A program made the translations under genes and the position numbers. A stretch of 64,000 nt of DNA from Aquitalea denitrificans (GTDB lineage: Bacteria > Pseudomonadota > Gammaproteobacteria > Burkholderiales > Chromobacteriaceae): positions 3,968,001-4,032,000 of the forward strand of contig NZ_CP047241.1 of NCBI RefSeq assembly GCF_009856625.1. Direction: 5' to 3'. The notes beneath the pieces are model-generated. The model ran no database searches. It was not told the origin of the DNA and saw nothing but the letters and a program-made list of their open reading frames with translations. Below are positions 20,801 to 29,728 of the stretch, piece after piece. The number at the start of each line of letters is the position of its first letter. Position 1 is the stretch's first letter.

Positions 20801-21664
20801 ATGACCACAACATTTGCCTTGCCCGTTCCGTCGTCCAGCGGCAGCCTGGAGCAATACATCCAGGCGGTGAACAGTGTTCCCATGCTGACCCCCGAACAGG
20901 AGACAGAGCTGGCCACCCGCTTCCAGCAAGACAATGATCTGGAAGCCGCCCGCCAGATGGTGCTGTCGCACCTGCGTGTCGTCGTATCGATTTCGCGTGG
21001 TTATGCCGGTTACGGCCTACCGCAGGCCGACCTGATCCAGGAAGGCAATATCGGCCTGATGAAAGCGGTAAAACGCTTTGAACCGGGCCGTGGCGTACGC
21101 CTGTTTTCCTTTGCCGTGCACTGGATCAAGGCCGAAATCCACGAATTCATCCTGCGCAACTGGCGCTTGGTGCGCATTGCCACCACCAAGCCGCAACGCA
21201 AGCTGTTCTTCAACCTGCGTAGCATGAAGAGCAGCTTTTCCGCCCTGAGCGAAAACGAGGCACGGCAGATTGCCGAAGACCTTGGCGTAAAGCCGGAAGA
21301 AGTACGGGAAATGGAAACCCGTATGAGCGGGCAGGACATCGCCCTGATGGCAGATGATGGTGACGACGAAGGTTACGCCCCCATCGACTGGCTGGCTGAC
21401 GCACATCATGAACCGACCCGCGCGCTCGAGCGCAAGGCCTTCGATCACCTGCAAACCGAAGGGATCGAATACGCATTGTCCTCGCTGGATGCACGCAGCC
21501 GCCGCATCGTGGAAGCGCGCTGGCTAGCAGACGATGGTGGCGCCACCTTGCACGAGCTGGCCGCCGAGTTTGGTGTTTCCGCCGAGCGTATTCGCCAGAT
21601 CGAAGCCAAGGCCCTGGGTAAGATGAAGACGGCACTGAGCGAAGGCGTGGTCATCGACAACTGA
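20801..21664 (+). CDS. rpoH: RNA polymerase heat-shock sigma factor (sigma-32)
   Basis: Sigma factor that directs polymerase to heat-shock promoters. 287 aa. The RpoH-specific box QRKLFFNLR is present at about residue 131, together with region 2 (DLIQEGNIGLMKAVKRFEP) and the region 4.2 helix-turn-helix (TLHELAAEFGVSAERIRQIE). A very strong AAGGAGGT ribosome-binding site lies ten bases before the ATG. Unusually the upstream region carries a CIRCE operator, which suggests HrcA repression added to the normal RpoH controls. A strong terminator follows. Confidence 0.97.
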   Translation: MTTTFALPVPSSSGSLEQYIQAVNSVPMLTPEQETELATRFQQDNDLEAARQMVLSHLRVVVSISRGYAGYGLPQADLIQEGNIGLMKAVKRFEPGRGVRLFSFAVHWIKAEIHEFILRNWRLVRIATTKPQRKLFFNLRSMKSSFSALSENEARQIAEDLGVKPEEVREMETRMSGQDIALMADDGDDEGYAPIDWLADAHHEPTRALERKAFDHLQTEGIEYALSSLDARSRRIVEARWLADDGGATLHELAAEFGVSAERIRQIEAKALGKMKTALSEGVVIDN

Positions 21665-21682
21665 CCGCCCCGCCGTTCCAGC

Positions 21683-21714
21683 AAAAAGCCCGCGTTACGC
21701 AACGCGGGCTTTTT
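21683..21714 (+). terminator. Rho-independent terminator after rpoH
   Basis: Stem AAAAAGCCCGCGTT / AACGCGGGCTTTTT with a four-base loop and T-run, 18 bases after the rpoH stop. Symmetrical, so it may also act on transcripts from the pilus block on the other strand. Confidence 0.92.
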
Positions 21715-21798
21715 CATGATCAGGCAGCTGATTGACTATTTCAGGCAACACAGCAACCACTGGCTCGGCCACCGGCCAGGACACAAGACCGCCCGACC

Positions 21799-23586
21799 TT
21801 ACTCGCCCTCCCCGCCACGATACTTGGCCGGCAGGCGGTCAAATACCTGCTGCGCCTCTGCGCGCAAGGGCTGCCATTGCGGCACGTCCTCGTCGATATC
21901 GTCCAGATAATCCTTGGCATAGGTCGGGAAAGACGCCAGCGCCGTCGCCACTGTGGCCTTTGCTTCAGCCTCCCGGCCCGCCAGTGCCAGCATCTGCGCC
22001 TTCTTCATCATCACATCCGGATAGGGACGGAATGCAGTCAGACGCTCTTCCCATTGCAGCTTCTGGGTCAGATTGGATTTGTCCGCACTCAGATAATCAT
22101 CCAGCGTGCTCAGTGCATGGTAGGCAAACAGCGGGTGCTCCTCCATGATTTCCGCCAGACGCTGCTGCCGCTTGGCATCACGTGCCGGATTATCTGTTTG
22201 CGTATACAGGCCGACCAGTTCGTTATACGTCGACCAGGTCACCATCGACAGATAACCGATAAAAGCCATCCCAATCATCCACAGGCAATAAACCCACCAG
22301 CCCGCGCGGCGAGTCTGCGCCGGCGACATTGAGGCAAACACCGCCAGCATGGCCAGGAAGTATAGATACCACAGCGGGTATTCCAGCATGCTGTGAATCA
22401 GGGTCACCGCCATACAGCCCAGCGCCAGCATGCCTTCAGCCTCGGCACGCTCCGAGAAGAATGGCCATACCACCCAGGCAAAGCCACCTACCACTGCCAG
22501 GGTAATCGGCAGGCCCATCTCAGCCAGTAGTTGCAGGATCAGGTTATGGCAATTGGTAAACAGTCCGCTGTTAAAGCCTGCACTGGCAAACTGCGGTAAC
22601 GGCTGCAAGCGCACGCTTTCTGCGGCATATTGCGACCAGCCCACCCCCCATAACGGATGCGACTTGAATGTCAGCCAGGCCTTGCCCATCTCGGCAATAC
22701 GGCGTGAACCCATATCGTCGCCATTGGCCGCCAGACGCTCCAGCCCGGAAGCATTGGTCACGCTGGCATGGGTAAACAAGGACACCAGATGGTTGACCAG
22801 CGGCAAGGCAAACTGCGCGGCAAAAATCACAATGCACGACAGCAACATCGCCCACATCAGGCGGCGCGAGTCGGTTGCGCGCATGCGCCAGTGCCACAGC
22901 CCTCCCAACAGTGTCAGCACCAGCAAATACAGCATGGTGGTGCGAGACGCCGCATAGGCCAGCATCAGGCCAAGCCAGATCACCAGCACTGCCAGCCAGC
23001 CACGCGCCAGCCGGTCAACAGCAAACAGGTACACCCCGCTGACTACCGACCACATCAGGTAATGGGCGTACTGATTGCGCTGGCCGATGTGGCCAAAGAT
23101 ATTGGTTGTAGGATGGCTGCTGTCATAAAACAGCCCCAGCGTATGCGCCAGCCCGGTTAGTTGTGCCAGACCAATCAGCGACTGGATCAACCCACCCGCA
23201 ATGATGGCGCGCGCCAGCCATACCGCAAATTCACGGCTGCCAAATGTTTGCTGCAGGCTATAAGCCAGGCCAGCCAGCAAGGCCACTGCCAACCAGGCCA
23301 GCGCAGTGGCATAGGTCATCCCAGGAAACAGGGCATGTACCAACTGTGGCTGCACGGCCCAAAGCAAGGCCAGCAGCAGACACCACCAGCTGGCACGGGG
23401 CACACGCTCAAACAACATGCCGCTTGGCAGCAGAAACAAAGCAGAAATCAGCATCAGCCACACCACGTTCATTTCACCGAACCACTGCGGCAGCGGCACA
23501 AAGTGAATGCGGGATGCAAAGGGCAGGATGGCAATCAGGCAAAACGCCAGCAAGGCCATGCGGCGGGAGAGCGTCGGAAAGGACAT
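21799..23586 (-). CDS. PglL/PilO-type O-oligosaccharyltransferase (Wzy family), paralogue 1
   Basis: Polytopic inner-membrane enzyme that transfers glycans to pilins or other periplasmic proteins (PglL), or a related O-antigen ligase/polymerase. 595 aa from the ATG at 23584-23586; the open frame extends 30 codons upstream without a ribosome-binding site. There are ten or more hydrophobic segments. Shared family signatures are IGQRNQYAHYL, a periplasmic loop with HNLILQLLAEMGLP, and HSMLEYPLWYL. A C-terminal Wzy_C_2-like soluble region (ERLTAFRPYPDVMMKKAQML) follows. It sits 95 bases after a diverged paralogue and close to two pilin genes, which favours pilin glycosylation. Base composition is like the rest of the window. 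Confidence 0.85.
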   Translation of the reverse strand: MSFPTLSRRMALLAFCLIAILPFASRIHFVPLPQWFGEMNVVWLMLISALFLLPSGMLFERVPRASWWCLLLALLWAVQPQLVHALFPGMTYATALAWLAVALLAGLAYSLQQTFGSREFAVWLARAIIAGGLIQSLIGLAQLTGLAHTLGLFYDSSHPTTNIFGHIGQRNQYAHYLMWSVVSGVYLFAVDRLARGWLAVLVIWLGLMLAYAASRTTMLYLLVLTLLGGLWHWRMRATDSRRLMWAMLLSCIVIFAAQFALPLVNHLVSLFTHASVTNASGLERLAANGDDMGSRRIAEMGKAWLTFKSHPLWGVGWSQYAAESVRLQPLPQFASAGFNSGLFTNCHNLILQLLAEMGLPITLAVVGGFAWVVWPFFSERAEAEGMLALGCMAVTLIHSMLEYPLWYLYFLAMLAVFASMSPAQTRRAGWWVYCLWMIGMAFIGYLSMVTWSTYNELVGLYTQTDNPARDAKRQQRLAEIMEEHPLFAYHALSTLDDYLSADKSNLTQKLQWEERLTAFRPYPDVMMKKAQMLALAGREAEAKATVATALASFPTYAKDYLDDIDEDVPQWQPLRAEAQQVFDRLPAKYRGGEGE

Positions 23587-23680
23587 GATGGAATCAGGGC
23601 CGAAAGCAAAACAGGGAGGATACCGCATGTCAGCCGGTGAAGACACCGCCAGCCTGTCAAGGACAGCGGTGTGCATCAGA

Positions 23681-25495
23681 TCAGAAGATGGCTTTGCGGG
23701 TGACGGGAGCGGCGACGGTCATGACGGCGGCGATGCGGCCGGCGTCAGTGTTTTTCCCATGTAACGTATACGCGTCCGCGGCATGCTGTGCTATTACTTT
23801 TAGATCCGCCAGCTCAACATATTGATAAAGAGCATAATTTGCCACGTACCGATCAACATAATCAGGATAATTTGCAATTGCAAAAATCAATGCTTCTTTT
23901 GCTTTTTCTGGCTGCCCGGCCAATGACCTCAAAATAGACAATTTGAACAAAACCTCGGGGTAAGGTCTTATTTTTTCCAACCTTTCAAAGTGATTTAACT
24001 TATAAGAGAGCTGCTCCCGTGATGGCTGCAAATAAGCCGACAATACACTGTCTGCATCATCACGCCAAAATGGATTGGAACCAAGCCGGACCAAGTGTTC
24101 AACTTTTTCCTTGTTTTCATCTACACTTGGCGATGGATAGCCATCCCTTACTACAATCCAGTAAGCGGATTGCCCAATAAAAAAATTAAGCAGGCAAAAA
24201 ACACCCACAACAAAAGCAATCACTCTTACGACAGACGGACGAATCTGCATTTTTCTAAATGGCAGAGGAGAAAGCACCCCTACCACAATCAAACCAAACA
24301 AAAATGGCCAGTACCATAATGGATATTCAAACATACTGTGAATACCGATCATGGAAAAAACTGACAATAGAAAAAGATTCTCTATTGTTTGCTGCCCTCT
24401 TCTAAGATATCCAAAAGCAATCAACAACAAGAAAATCATGACAACCAGACAACCAACCAATCCCGTCTCAGCCAGCAGTTGAAATATCAAATTGTGCGAC
24501 TGATTAAACAACCAACTTTCTGGGACTTTTGGCCAACCACCCAAAGCCTCCAATCGAACCGACTCTGCAGCATAGCCTCCAAGCCCCACGCCAAACAATG
24601 GGTGCAGACGAAATACTTCCCAGGCTTTACTCCATTCAATTCGTCGCCGTGCTCCTAACCCCGCATCCATCAAACGTTCAGACCCACTCGTCACGTTGAT
24701 AGGCAACCCCAATGCATTAAGCAGCTGGCAAATTTGGTGGTTAAATATCTGTGCTATTGCAACCATAATAACCACCACTGAAATTGCATACACCATACGC
24801 TGCACTTTCGCATCTGCAATATTCATCCGCAGCCAAAACCACGCCAGCATGCACAATGAAAGCGAATACAATAAAATAAGCCGCGCACCAGACCAAGTAA
24901 TCAATAAGACCAATACTACGCTGGCAGTGTAAAACAAAATGCTGCGCAACTTCCCAGAAGCATAGAGATAACAAGCGGCAGCCAGTCCCCAGGTCAAAAA
25001 CTGAGCAAATTGGTTTCGTTGACCAATATTGCCCATTATATTCGACTGGGGATTGGCAATATCATAAAGAACAAATCCATGCAATGCCGGTGCCAATCCA
25101 ATAATCTGGATATATCCCAACAGAGCCTGCAGCAAAGCTGCCACAAAGACCACAGAGCAGAGAATAACGACAAAATCAGTCCGTTTCTCTGGTAATATTT
25201 CCCTTGCAAAATACAAAGTAAATAAAAATAACAACAACAATACTGACAAATACTCTGGAACATGAAATTCACCATGCGCCGCACTTGCCAATGCAAACAA
25301 CAGCAAACCCACAGAAACCACAGTCAACCGCAGCTCTACACTTTTACGGATGAAACGAAAAAACCACACCCCAAGCACCGCGATTGCGAGCGCACTGAAA
25401 TACCAGTCTGAACACGGCGCATAGCGGATAAAACTGAACAATGGCAATACCAAAGCCAGTCCGATCAGGAAATGAGAAAACCTTGCCATTTTCAT
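23681..25495 (-). CDS. PglL/PilO-type O-oligosaccharyltransferase (Wzy family), paralogue 2, A+T-rich
   Basis: Second member of the same family, 604 aa, directly downstream of the pilin terminator. It has the same ordered signatures as its neighbour: NIGQRNQFAQFL, SHNLIFQLLAETGL, HSMFEYPLWYW, and a C-terminal repeat-like region (FERLEKIRPYPEVLFKLSIL). Two start codons are possible (25495, or 25489 with a better-spaced GGTGA). Codons are clearly richer in A/T than in any flanking gene (runs such as AAAAAATTAAG), a sign of acquisition by transfer or of phase-variable replacement. Likely acts on one of the adjacent pilins; the glycan is unknown. Confidence 0.85.
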   Translation of the reverse strand: MKMARFSHFLIGLALVLPLFSFIRYAPCSDWYFSALAIAVLGVWFFRFIRKSVELRLTVVSVGLLLFALASAAHGEFHVPEYLSVLLLLFLFTLYFAREILPEKRTDFVVILCSVVFVAALLQALLGYIQIIGLAPALHGFVLYDIANPQSNIMGNIGQRNQFAQFLTWGLAAACYLYASGKLRSILFYTASVVLVLLITWSGARLILLYSLSLCMLAWFWLRMNIADAKVQRMVYAISVVVIMVAIAQIFNHQICQLLNALGLPINVTSGSERLMDAGLGARRRIEWSKAWEVFRLHPLFGVGLGGYAAESVRLEALGGWPKVPESWLFNQSHNLIFQLLAETGLVGCLVVMIFLLLIAFGYLRRGQQTIENLFLLSVFSMIGIHSMFEYPLWYWPFLFGLIVVGVLSPLPFRKMQIRPSVVRVIAFVVGVFCLLNFFIGQSAYWIVVRDGYPSPSVDENKEKVEHLVRLGSNPFWRDDADSVLSAYLQPSREQLSYKLNHFERLEKIRPYPEVLFKLSILRSLAGQPEKAKEALIFAIANYPDYVDRYVANYALYQYVELADLKVIAQHAADAYTLHGKNTDAGRIAAVMTVAAPVTRKAIF

Positions 25496-25502
25496 TATTC
25501 AC

Positions 25503-25532
25503 CAAAAACAAAGGGGTGCTTGCGCACCCCTT
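25503..25532 (-). terminator. Rho-independent terminator after the pilin pair
   Basis: Stem AAGGGGTGC / GCACCCCTT with a four-base loop (25511-25532), followed on the minus strand by TGTTTTTGG. It lies 24 bases after the second pilin stop. It would keep the highly expressed pilin message apart from the glycosyltransferases, with some read-through. Confidence 0.9.
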
Positions 25533-25555
25533 ATTAATCCCTACCACATTATGAA

Positions 25556-26008
25556 TTAGCGGCAGTTGGCCGGGAGATATTGAGTCGCTATAGGCTGCGA
25601 TGCAGCCTGAGCACATGTCCAAGTAACAGTACCACTAGCCAAGAGACCAGTTAGAGAGAATTGATTTGTACTCGTGGTAACGTTACCACCCACATTGCCA
25701 GCATTCATCATTACCGTCAGTACGCCATGAGTGCTATCAGTCTGGGTATAAGTAACTGAGGAAACATACTTTGTTGCTACAGAGGTAAAGCCCGCAGAAG
25801 CCTGACTACCCGGCATGGTGCCGTAGGTAATGGCAGCCTCGGAAACCGCTGTTTTGGCGGCAGCAACAGCAGCCAAACCTTCAGATACCTTGGCGCGTAC
25901 GGTGTAGTCCTGATACGCCGGAATGGCGATGGCAGCCAAAATACCAATGATTGCCACAACAATCATCAGTTCGATCAGGGTAAAACCCTGCTGGATTTGT
26001 TTTTGCAT
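25556..26008 (-). CDS. Type IV major pilin-like protein (second of the pair)
   Basis: Type IVa pilin subunit, 150 aa. It has a short positively charged leader (MQKQIQQG), the prepilin peptidase site G/FTLIE with Glu at mature position 5, and a long hydrophobic helix (LMIVVAIIGILAAIAIPAYQDY). A variable body follows, with a C-terminal disulfide loop between WTC and ANCR. A strong AAGGAGC site lies before the ATG, in a gap of only 16 bases after the first pilin, so the two share a message. The body is rich in Ser, Thr and Gly, which suits O-glycosylation. Confidence 0.95.
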   Translation of the reverse strand: MQKQIQQGFTLIELMIVVAIIGILAAIAIPAYQDYTVRAKVSEGLAAVAAAKTAVSEAAITYGTMPGSQASAGFTSVATKYVSSVTYTQTDSTHGVLTVMMNAGNVGGNVTTSTNQFSLTGLLASGTVTWTCAQAASQPIATQYLPANCR

Positions 26009-26024
26009 TTGATGCTCCTTGAGA

Positions 26025-26447
26025 CTACCGGCAATTAGCCGGTAAATAGTTTGGATAAAGTCCGTTACTGGAACAAGTCCAAGATACTACATCACTCGCA
26101 GCGACACTTGGTGTAAGCGTCAGCTGTAAACCGGAAGCCACAGTCGAATTAAAGGATATTGTAATAACGCTAACCCCTCCACTGGCAGCAACTTGCACAT
26201 TACTGACGTAATTACCTGCAAGACTGCTTGGCAAACCGGCACTGGCATTTGTTGAAGGCCAGTAACCATTCGAAATGTAAGATTCACTTACCGAAGTCTT
26301 GGCGTGATCAGCATAAGTCAAGCCCTCTGCCACTTTCGCTCGAACGGTGTAATCCTGATACGCCGGTATCGCAATCGCAGCCAGAATGCCGATGATGGCC
26401 ACAACAATCATCAGTTCGATCAAGGTAAAACCGTTATTGCCCCGCAT
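26025..26447 (-). CDS. pilA: Type IV major pilin-like protein (first of the pair)
   Basis: Type IVa pilin, 140 aa from the ATG at 26445-26447, giving leader MRGNNG and cleavage before FTLIELMIVVAIIG. The open frame runs 33 codons further upstream, but that part would span the sigma-54 promoter and is not translated in my reading; GGAGAGGG lies just before the chosen start. A C-terminal disulfide loop (WTC ... PANCR) is shared with the second pilin, while the central region differs. First gene of the transcript. pilA and pilE are both used for such genes; which of the two pilins is the main subunit cannot be told from sequence. Confidence 0.94.
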   Translation of the reverse strand: MRGNNGFTLIELMIVVAIIGILAAIAIPAYQDYTVRAKVAEGLTYADHAKTSVSESYISNGYWPSTNASAGLPSSLAGNYVSNVQVAASGGVSVITISFNSTVASGLQLTLTPSVAASDVVSWTCSSNGLYPNYLPANCR

Positions 26448-26479
26448 GACCCTCTCCGTGGTATGCACTGCCTGCATAA

Positions 26480-26495
26480 TGCAGAAAGCGTGCCA
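26480..26495 (-). promoter_or_regulatory. sigma-54 (RpoN) promoter of the pilin pair
   Basis: Minus strand TGGCACG-CTTT-CTGCA matches the sigma-54 consensus TGGCACR-N4-TTGCA with one mismatch, and has GG at -24 and GC at -12 in exact spacing. Transcription would begin about 20 bases before the ATG at 26447. Sigma-54 control by PilS-PilR is well known for pilA in Pseudomonas and other type IV pilus bacteria. Confidence 0.88.
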
Positions 26496-26549
26496 AGTAG
26501 CGGCAGCCTTTGTTTTCATGGCTGTGCTCCATCCCTCACCCTGCATAGC

Positions 26550-26571
26550 ACGTCATCATGTGACGTTTTTT
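26550..26571. promoter_or_regulatory. Dyad ACGTCA-N5-TGACGT in the pilin-bioA gap
   Basis: A perfect 6-bp inverted repeat with five-base spacer, 55 bases upstream of the pilin sigma-54 -24 element and 70 bases before bioA. A T6 run follows on the plus strand. It could be an activator or repressor site for either divergent gene, or a very short terminator-like stem. The binding protein is unknown. Confidence 0.4.
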
Positions 26572-26635
26572 GTCAGTTCGAAGCGGCATGAGCGCCTGTG
26601 TTAGCATCCTGCCATTCATGCTTACAGGAGATCCC

Positions 26636-27985
26636 ATGAGCAATCAGGACTGGCTGACACGCAGCCTGGCCAGCGTTTGGCACCCGTGCACCCAGATGAA
26701 ACGCCACGAAACCCTGCCCATCATTCCGGTCGCCCGTGCCGAAGGGGTATGGCTGGAGGATTTTGAGGGTAACCGTTATCTGGATGCGGTCAGCTCCTGG
26801 TGGGTCAACCTGTTCGGCCATGGGCATCCACGCATCAAGCAGGCCATCCGGCAGCAACTGGATGCAGTCGAGCATGTGATGCTGGCCGGGTTTACCCACA
26901 AGCCGGTGATCGAGCTGTCAGAGCGGCTGTCGGCGCTGACTGGCCTCGGCCATGTGTTTTACGCATCTGATGGCGCGAGTGCCACCGAAATCGCCCTGAA
27001 GATGAGCTTTCATTACTGGAAGAACATCGGTCAGCCGGAAAAGTGCCGCTTCATCAGCCTGGACAATAGCTACCACGGCGAAACCGCCGGGGCTCTGGCG
27101 GTGACCGATGTCCCGCTGTTCTCCGCCACGTATGCCCCGCTGCTCAAGCCGGGTGTGCGGGTGCCGTCACCGGACACCCGTCTGGCCCGGCCGGGGCAAA
27201 GTGCGGAAGACGTAGCCAGAGCAGCCATTCGCTCGCTGGAAAACGTGCTGGCCAAGAAGGCCGGGGAGATGGCCGCCATCATTGTGGAGCCACTAGTACA
27301 GGGCGCTGCCGGCATGGCGATGTACCACCCGCTTTATCTGACTGAGCTGCGCCGGCTGTGCGACCAGTACCAGGTACACCTGATTGCCGATGAAATTGCC
27401 GTGGGCTTTGGCCGCACCGGGACACTGTTTGCCTGCGAGCAGGCTGGCATCAAACCGGACTTTCTCTGTCTGTCCAAAGGCATTACCGGGGGCTTCCTGC
27501 CACTGTCCTGTGTGCTGACCACCGATACCATCTACCAAGCTTTTTATCACGATGATGTCACCCGTGGCTTTCTGCACTCACACAGCTATACCGGTAACGC
27601 CCTGGCCTGCAGCGCAGCACTGGCGGTACTGGATATCTTTGCCGATGAAGACATCATTGTGCGCAACCGTGAACTGGCAGCCAACTTCAACGCCATACTG
27701 GCCCCGCTAGCAGTACGTGACGACGTGCGACACTTCCGCCATGTGGGCATGATCTGGGCCTTTGATGTCGACAGCCCACGCGCGGACTTTGCACAGGCAT
27801 TTTTCTCGGCCATGCTGAAGCAAGGCTGCCTGGTAAGGCCCATTGGCAAAACGGTGTATTTCATGCCGCCCTATATCATGCAACCCGAGGAGATGGAGCA
27901 ACTGTTCCAGGCCACTTGTACGGTGCTGGATGCGCTACATCAAGAAAGCAATGTGTTGACCGGGCCGGCAACCGCCCTGCCGTGA
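26636..27985 (+). CDS. bioA: Adenosylmethionine-8-amino-7-oxononanoate aminotransferase
   Basis: PLP-dependent enzyme of biotin synthesis that converts KAPA to DAPA using SAM as amino donor. 449 aa from the ATG at 26636 (CAGGAG upstream); the open frame starts 22 codons earlier without family match. Family features include WHPCTQM near the N-terminus, the substrate-side YLDAVSSWWVNLFGH, IADEIAVGFGRTG, and the PLP lysine in LCLSKGITGG. No other bio genes are adjacent, so the pathway is dispersed. It is divergent from the pilins. Confidence 0.97.
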   Translation: MSNQDWLTRSLASVWHPCTQMKRHETLPIIPVARAEGVWLEDFEGNRYLDAVSSWWVNLFGHGHPRIKQAIRQQLDAVEHVMLAGFTHKPVIELSERLSALTGLGHVFYASDGASATEIALKMSFHYWKNIGQPEKCRFISLDNSYHGETAGALAVTDVPLFSATYAPLLKPGVRVPSPDTRLARPGQSAEDVARAAIRSLENVLAKKAGEMAAIIVEPLVQGAAGMAMYHPLYLTELRRLCDQYQVHLIADEIAVGFGRTGTLFACEQAGIKPDFLCLSKGITGGFLPLSCVLTTDTIYQAFYHDDVTRGFLHSHSYTGNALACSAALAVLDIFADEDIIVRNRELAANFNAILAPLAVRDDVRHFRHVGMIWAFDVDSPRADFAQAFFSAMLKQGCLVRPIGKTVYFMPPYIMQPEEMEQLFQATCTVLDALHQESNVLTGPATALP

Positions 27986-28111
27986 GTATTACCTTGCCTT
28001 GGCGGGCTTGATTCAAATAGCATGGCGTATGCATGATGCGGGAAAGCGTGGCTCAGCACGGCTTTCCTGCTCCCCACCGCCTGTTTTACCCGCCTTGCAA
28101 TAGGATGCACG

Positions 28112-29650
28112 ATGCAGCTTGCCTTGCCCGCTCTGGATATGGATCCGAGATTGGTAGATACCAACCCTGACAGCGTCGCCAGCTGGGTAGAACGCTTGCC
28201 GTATACCGACCTGCACGAATGCGGTCGGCAGATGCTGGATGCCCTGCGCGGCCTCAGCCGCACGCCCATGGAAGTCGGCAACCGCCACAAGCTGTTGCTG
28301 CAATACCTGAAGGGGCTGGACCGCTACTACCCGGCACTGGAAAGCGACATCATCCAGACCGACCTGACCTCGGCACCGCGCACCCGCCAGTTGGCCATGC
28401 TGGGTGAGGCACTGTTCGAAGCCGTCTTCGTCGCCTTCAAGCTGACCTTGACCGAGCGGCTGGCCAAGCGCGGCCTGCTTGAGCGGGAACAGCAACGTAT
28501 TGAACTACTGCTGTACACCATGATGGCCGCCCGCCAGTTGCTGAGCATCTGCTGCCAGAGCTACAGTCCTCCGCCGGCCCATTTCTGGTACGACTGTCAC
28601 CAGCTGTACAGCTTTGCACTGGCACGCGGCTGGCAGGACCGGCATCTGGAAAACGACGACTCTCCTGCGGCCATTTACCGACAGATTCTGCTGCTGGGGC
28701 TGACCTCAACCAACCGGCTGTCCATGCCGGAATTACTGGTAGCCAAGCAGTTGATCATGGATCTGGCCCACCAGGCCGGTCTGATACCAGTAGAAGCCAT
28801 CCATGGCCAGGCGCACGGTTATCTGGTGGATGCCAGCCGTGACGAACCGCCACGCTTCATGCGCATCCAGGCAGACACCCTGGACGCCGGCTGTTACCTG
28901 CTTGATCTCACGCCAGCCATTACCGTGCTGTCCCATAGCATCGAGCAACTCACCAAGGTGCAGAACACCAGCACCAATCCCAGCCAGACCCAGGATGAGC
29001 TGAGCCTGTTGCAGTCGCTGGCCGCCGAATGGCAGCAGCCACGCCGTCGGCGTCACCAGCGGCTTCCCATTCAGGAAGTGATCGAACTGATTTCCACCGT
29101 TCCGTCCATCTGGTATCGCAGCAACGGCATGAGCTGGATCCAGAACGGCAACGAGCAATCCGCACCACCACCGACTACCCGTGCCCCGCCGCCCCCCAGC
29201 CTGTTCGTGGTGGTGAACCAGAGCGCCACCGGCTACCTGCTGCGCGGCCAGCCGCGTGGGCAGACATTGCGCGCCGGCGAGGCCATTCTGCTGACCCAGC
29301 CGGGCAAGCCGGACTCGGCACAGCTGTGCATGGTCTGCTGGGTATCGCTGTTGCCCGATGGCGTGGATGTGGAATGCGGGGTGGAAATCGTTGGCAGCCA
29401 GCCTCAGGCGGTGATGGTCATCCCCACCATCACCCACCCGGCCGACGCCCCCCAATTTGCCTTGCGTCTGCCAGCCATTCCCCTGCTGCGTCGTCCTGCC
29501 CTTCTGCTGATGCAGGGACGACTGTTCAGCCGCCTGCGTGAATTCCGCCTGTGGAACGACAAGGGTGAAGAACTGATCCGTACCTCACGACTGGACAAAC
29601 AGTCACCGCATTTCCAGCTGATGGAATATCGCGACAGCGACCATTTCTGA
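28112..29650 (+). CDS. Uncharacterised protein with a PilZ-like C-terminal domain
   Basis: 512 aa, no signal peptide or membrane segment, so cytoplasmic. The first two thirds look alpha-helical, Leu- and Arg-rich (RQLAMLGEALFEAVFVAFKL...). At about residues 360-440 the pattern VVVNQSATGYLLRG ... LRAGEAILL ... GVDVECGVEIVG resembles a PilZ fold, although the RxxxR part that binds cyclic di-GMP is not obvious. It may be a c-di-GMP-related or PilZ-like adaptor, which would be of interest next to pilus genes; this is inference from motif shape only. ATG at 28112 with AGGATG upstream. Monocistronic in appearance. Confidence 0.7.
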   Translation: MQLALPALDMDPRLVDTNPDSVASWVERLPYTDLHECGRQMLDALRGLSRTPMEVGNRHKLLLQYLKGLDRYYPALESDIIQTDLTSAPRTRQLAMLGEALFEAVFVAFKLTLTERLAKRGLLEREQQRIELLLYTMMAARQLLSICCQSYSPPPAHFWYDCHQLYSFALARGWQDRHLENDDSPAAIYRQILLLGLTSTNRLSMPELLVAKQLIMDLAHQAGLIPVEAIHGQAHGYLVDASRDEPPRFMRIQADTLDAGCYLLDLTPAITVLSHSIEQLTKVQNTSTNPSQTQDELSLLQSLAAEWQQPRRRRHQRLPIQEVIELISTVPSIWYRSNGMSWIQNGNEQSAPPPTTRAPPPPSLFVVVNQSATGYLLRGQPRGQTLRAGEAILLTQPGKPDSAQLCMVCWVSLLPDGVDVECGVEIVGSQPQAVMVIPTITHPADAPQFALRLPAIPLLRRPALLLMQGRLFSRLREFRLWNDKGEELIRTSRLDKQSPHFQLMEYRDSDHF

Positions 29651-29728
29651 GCCCGGTCACTGCGCCACGGCCGGGCAGTTTGCGGTACACTGACAGGCTT
29701 GATATTCATTGCCTGCAGGGGATTTTGT

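Noticed and set aside
21799..26447. Mobile element or prophage as the source of the A+T-rich block
   Set aside because: No integrase, transposase, terminal inverted repeats or tRNA attachment site is visible around it; only the base composition differs.
26448..26546. Upstream extension of the first pilin by 33 codons
   Set aside because: It would place coding sequence over the sigma-54 promoter and give an over-long leader before the FTLIE cleavage site; a good ribosome-binding site precedes the later ATG.
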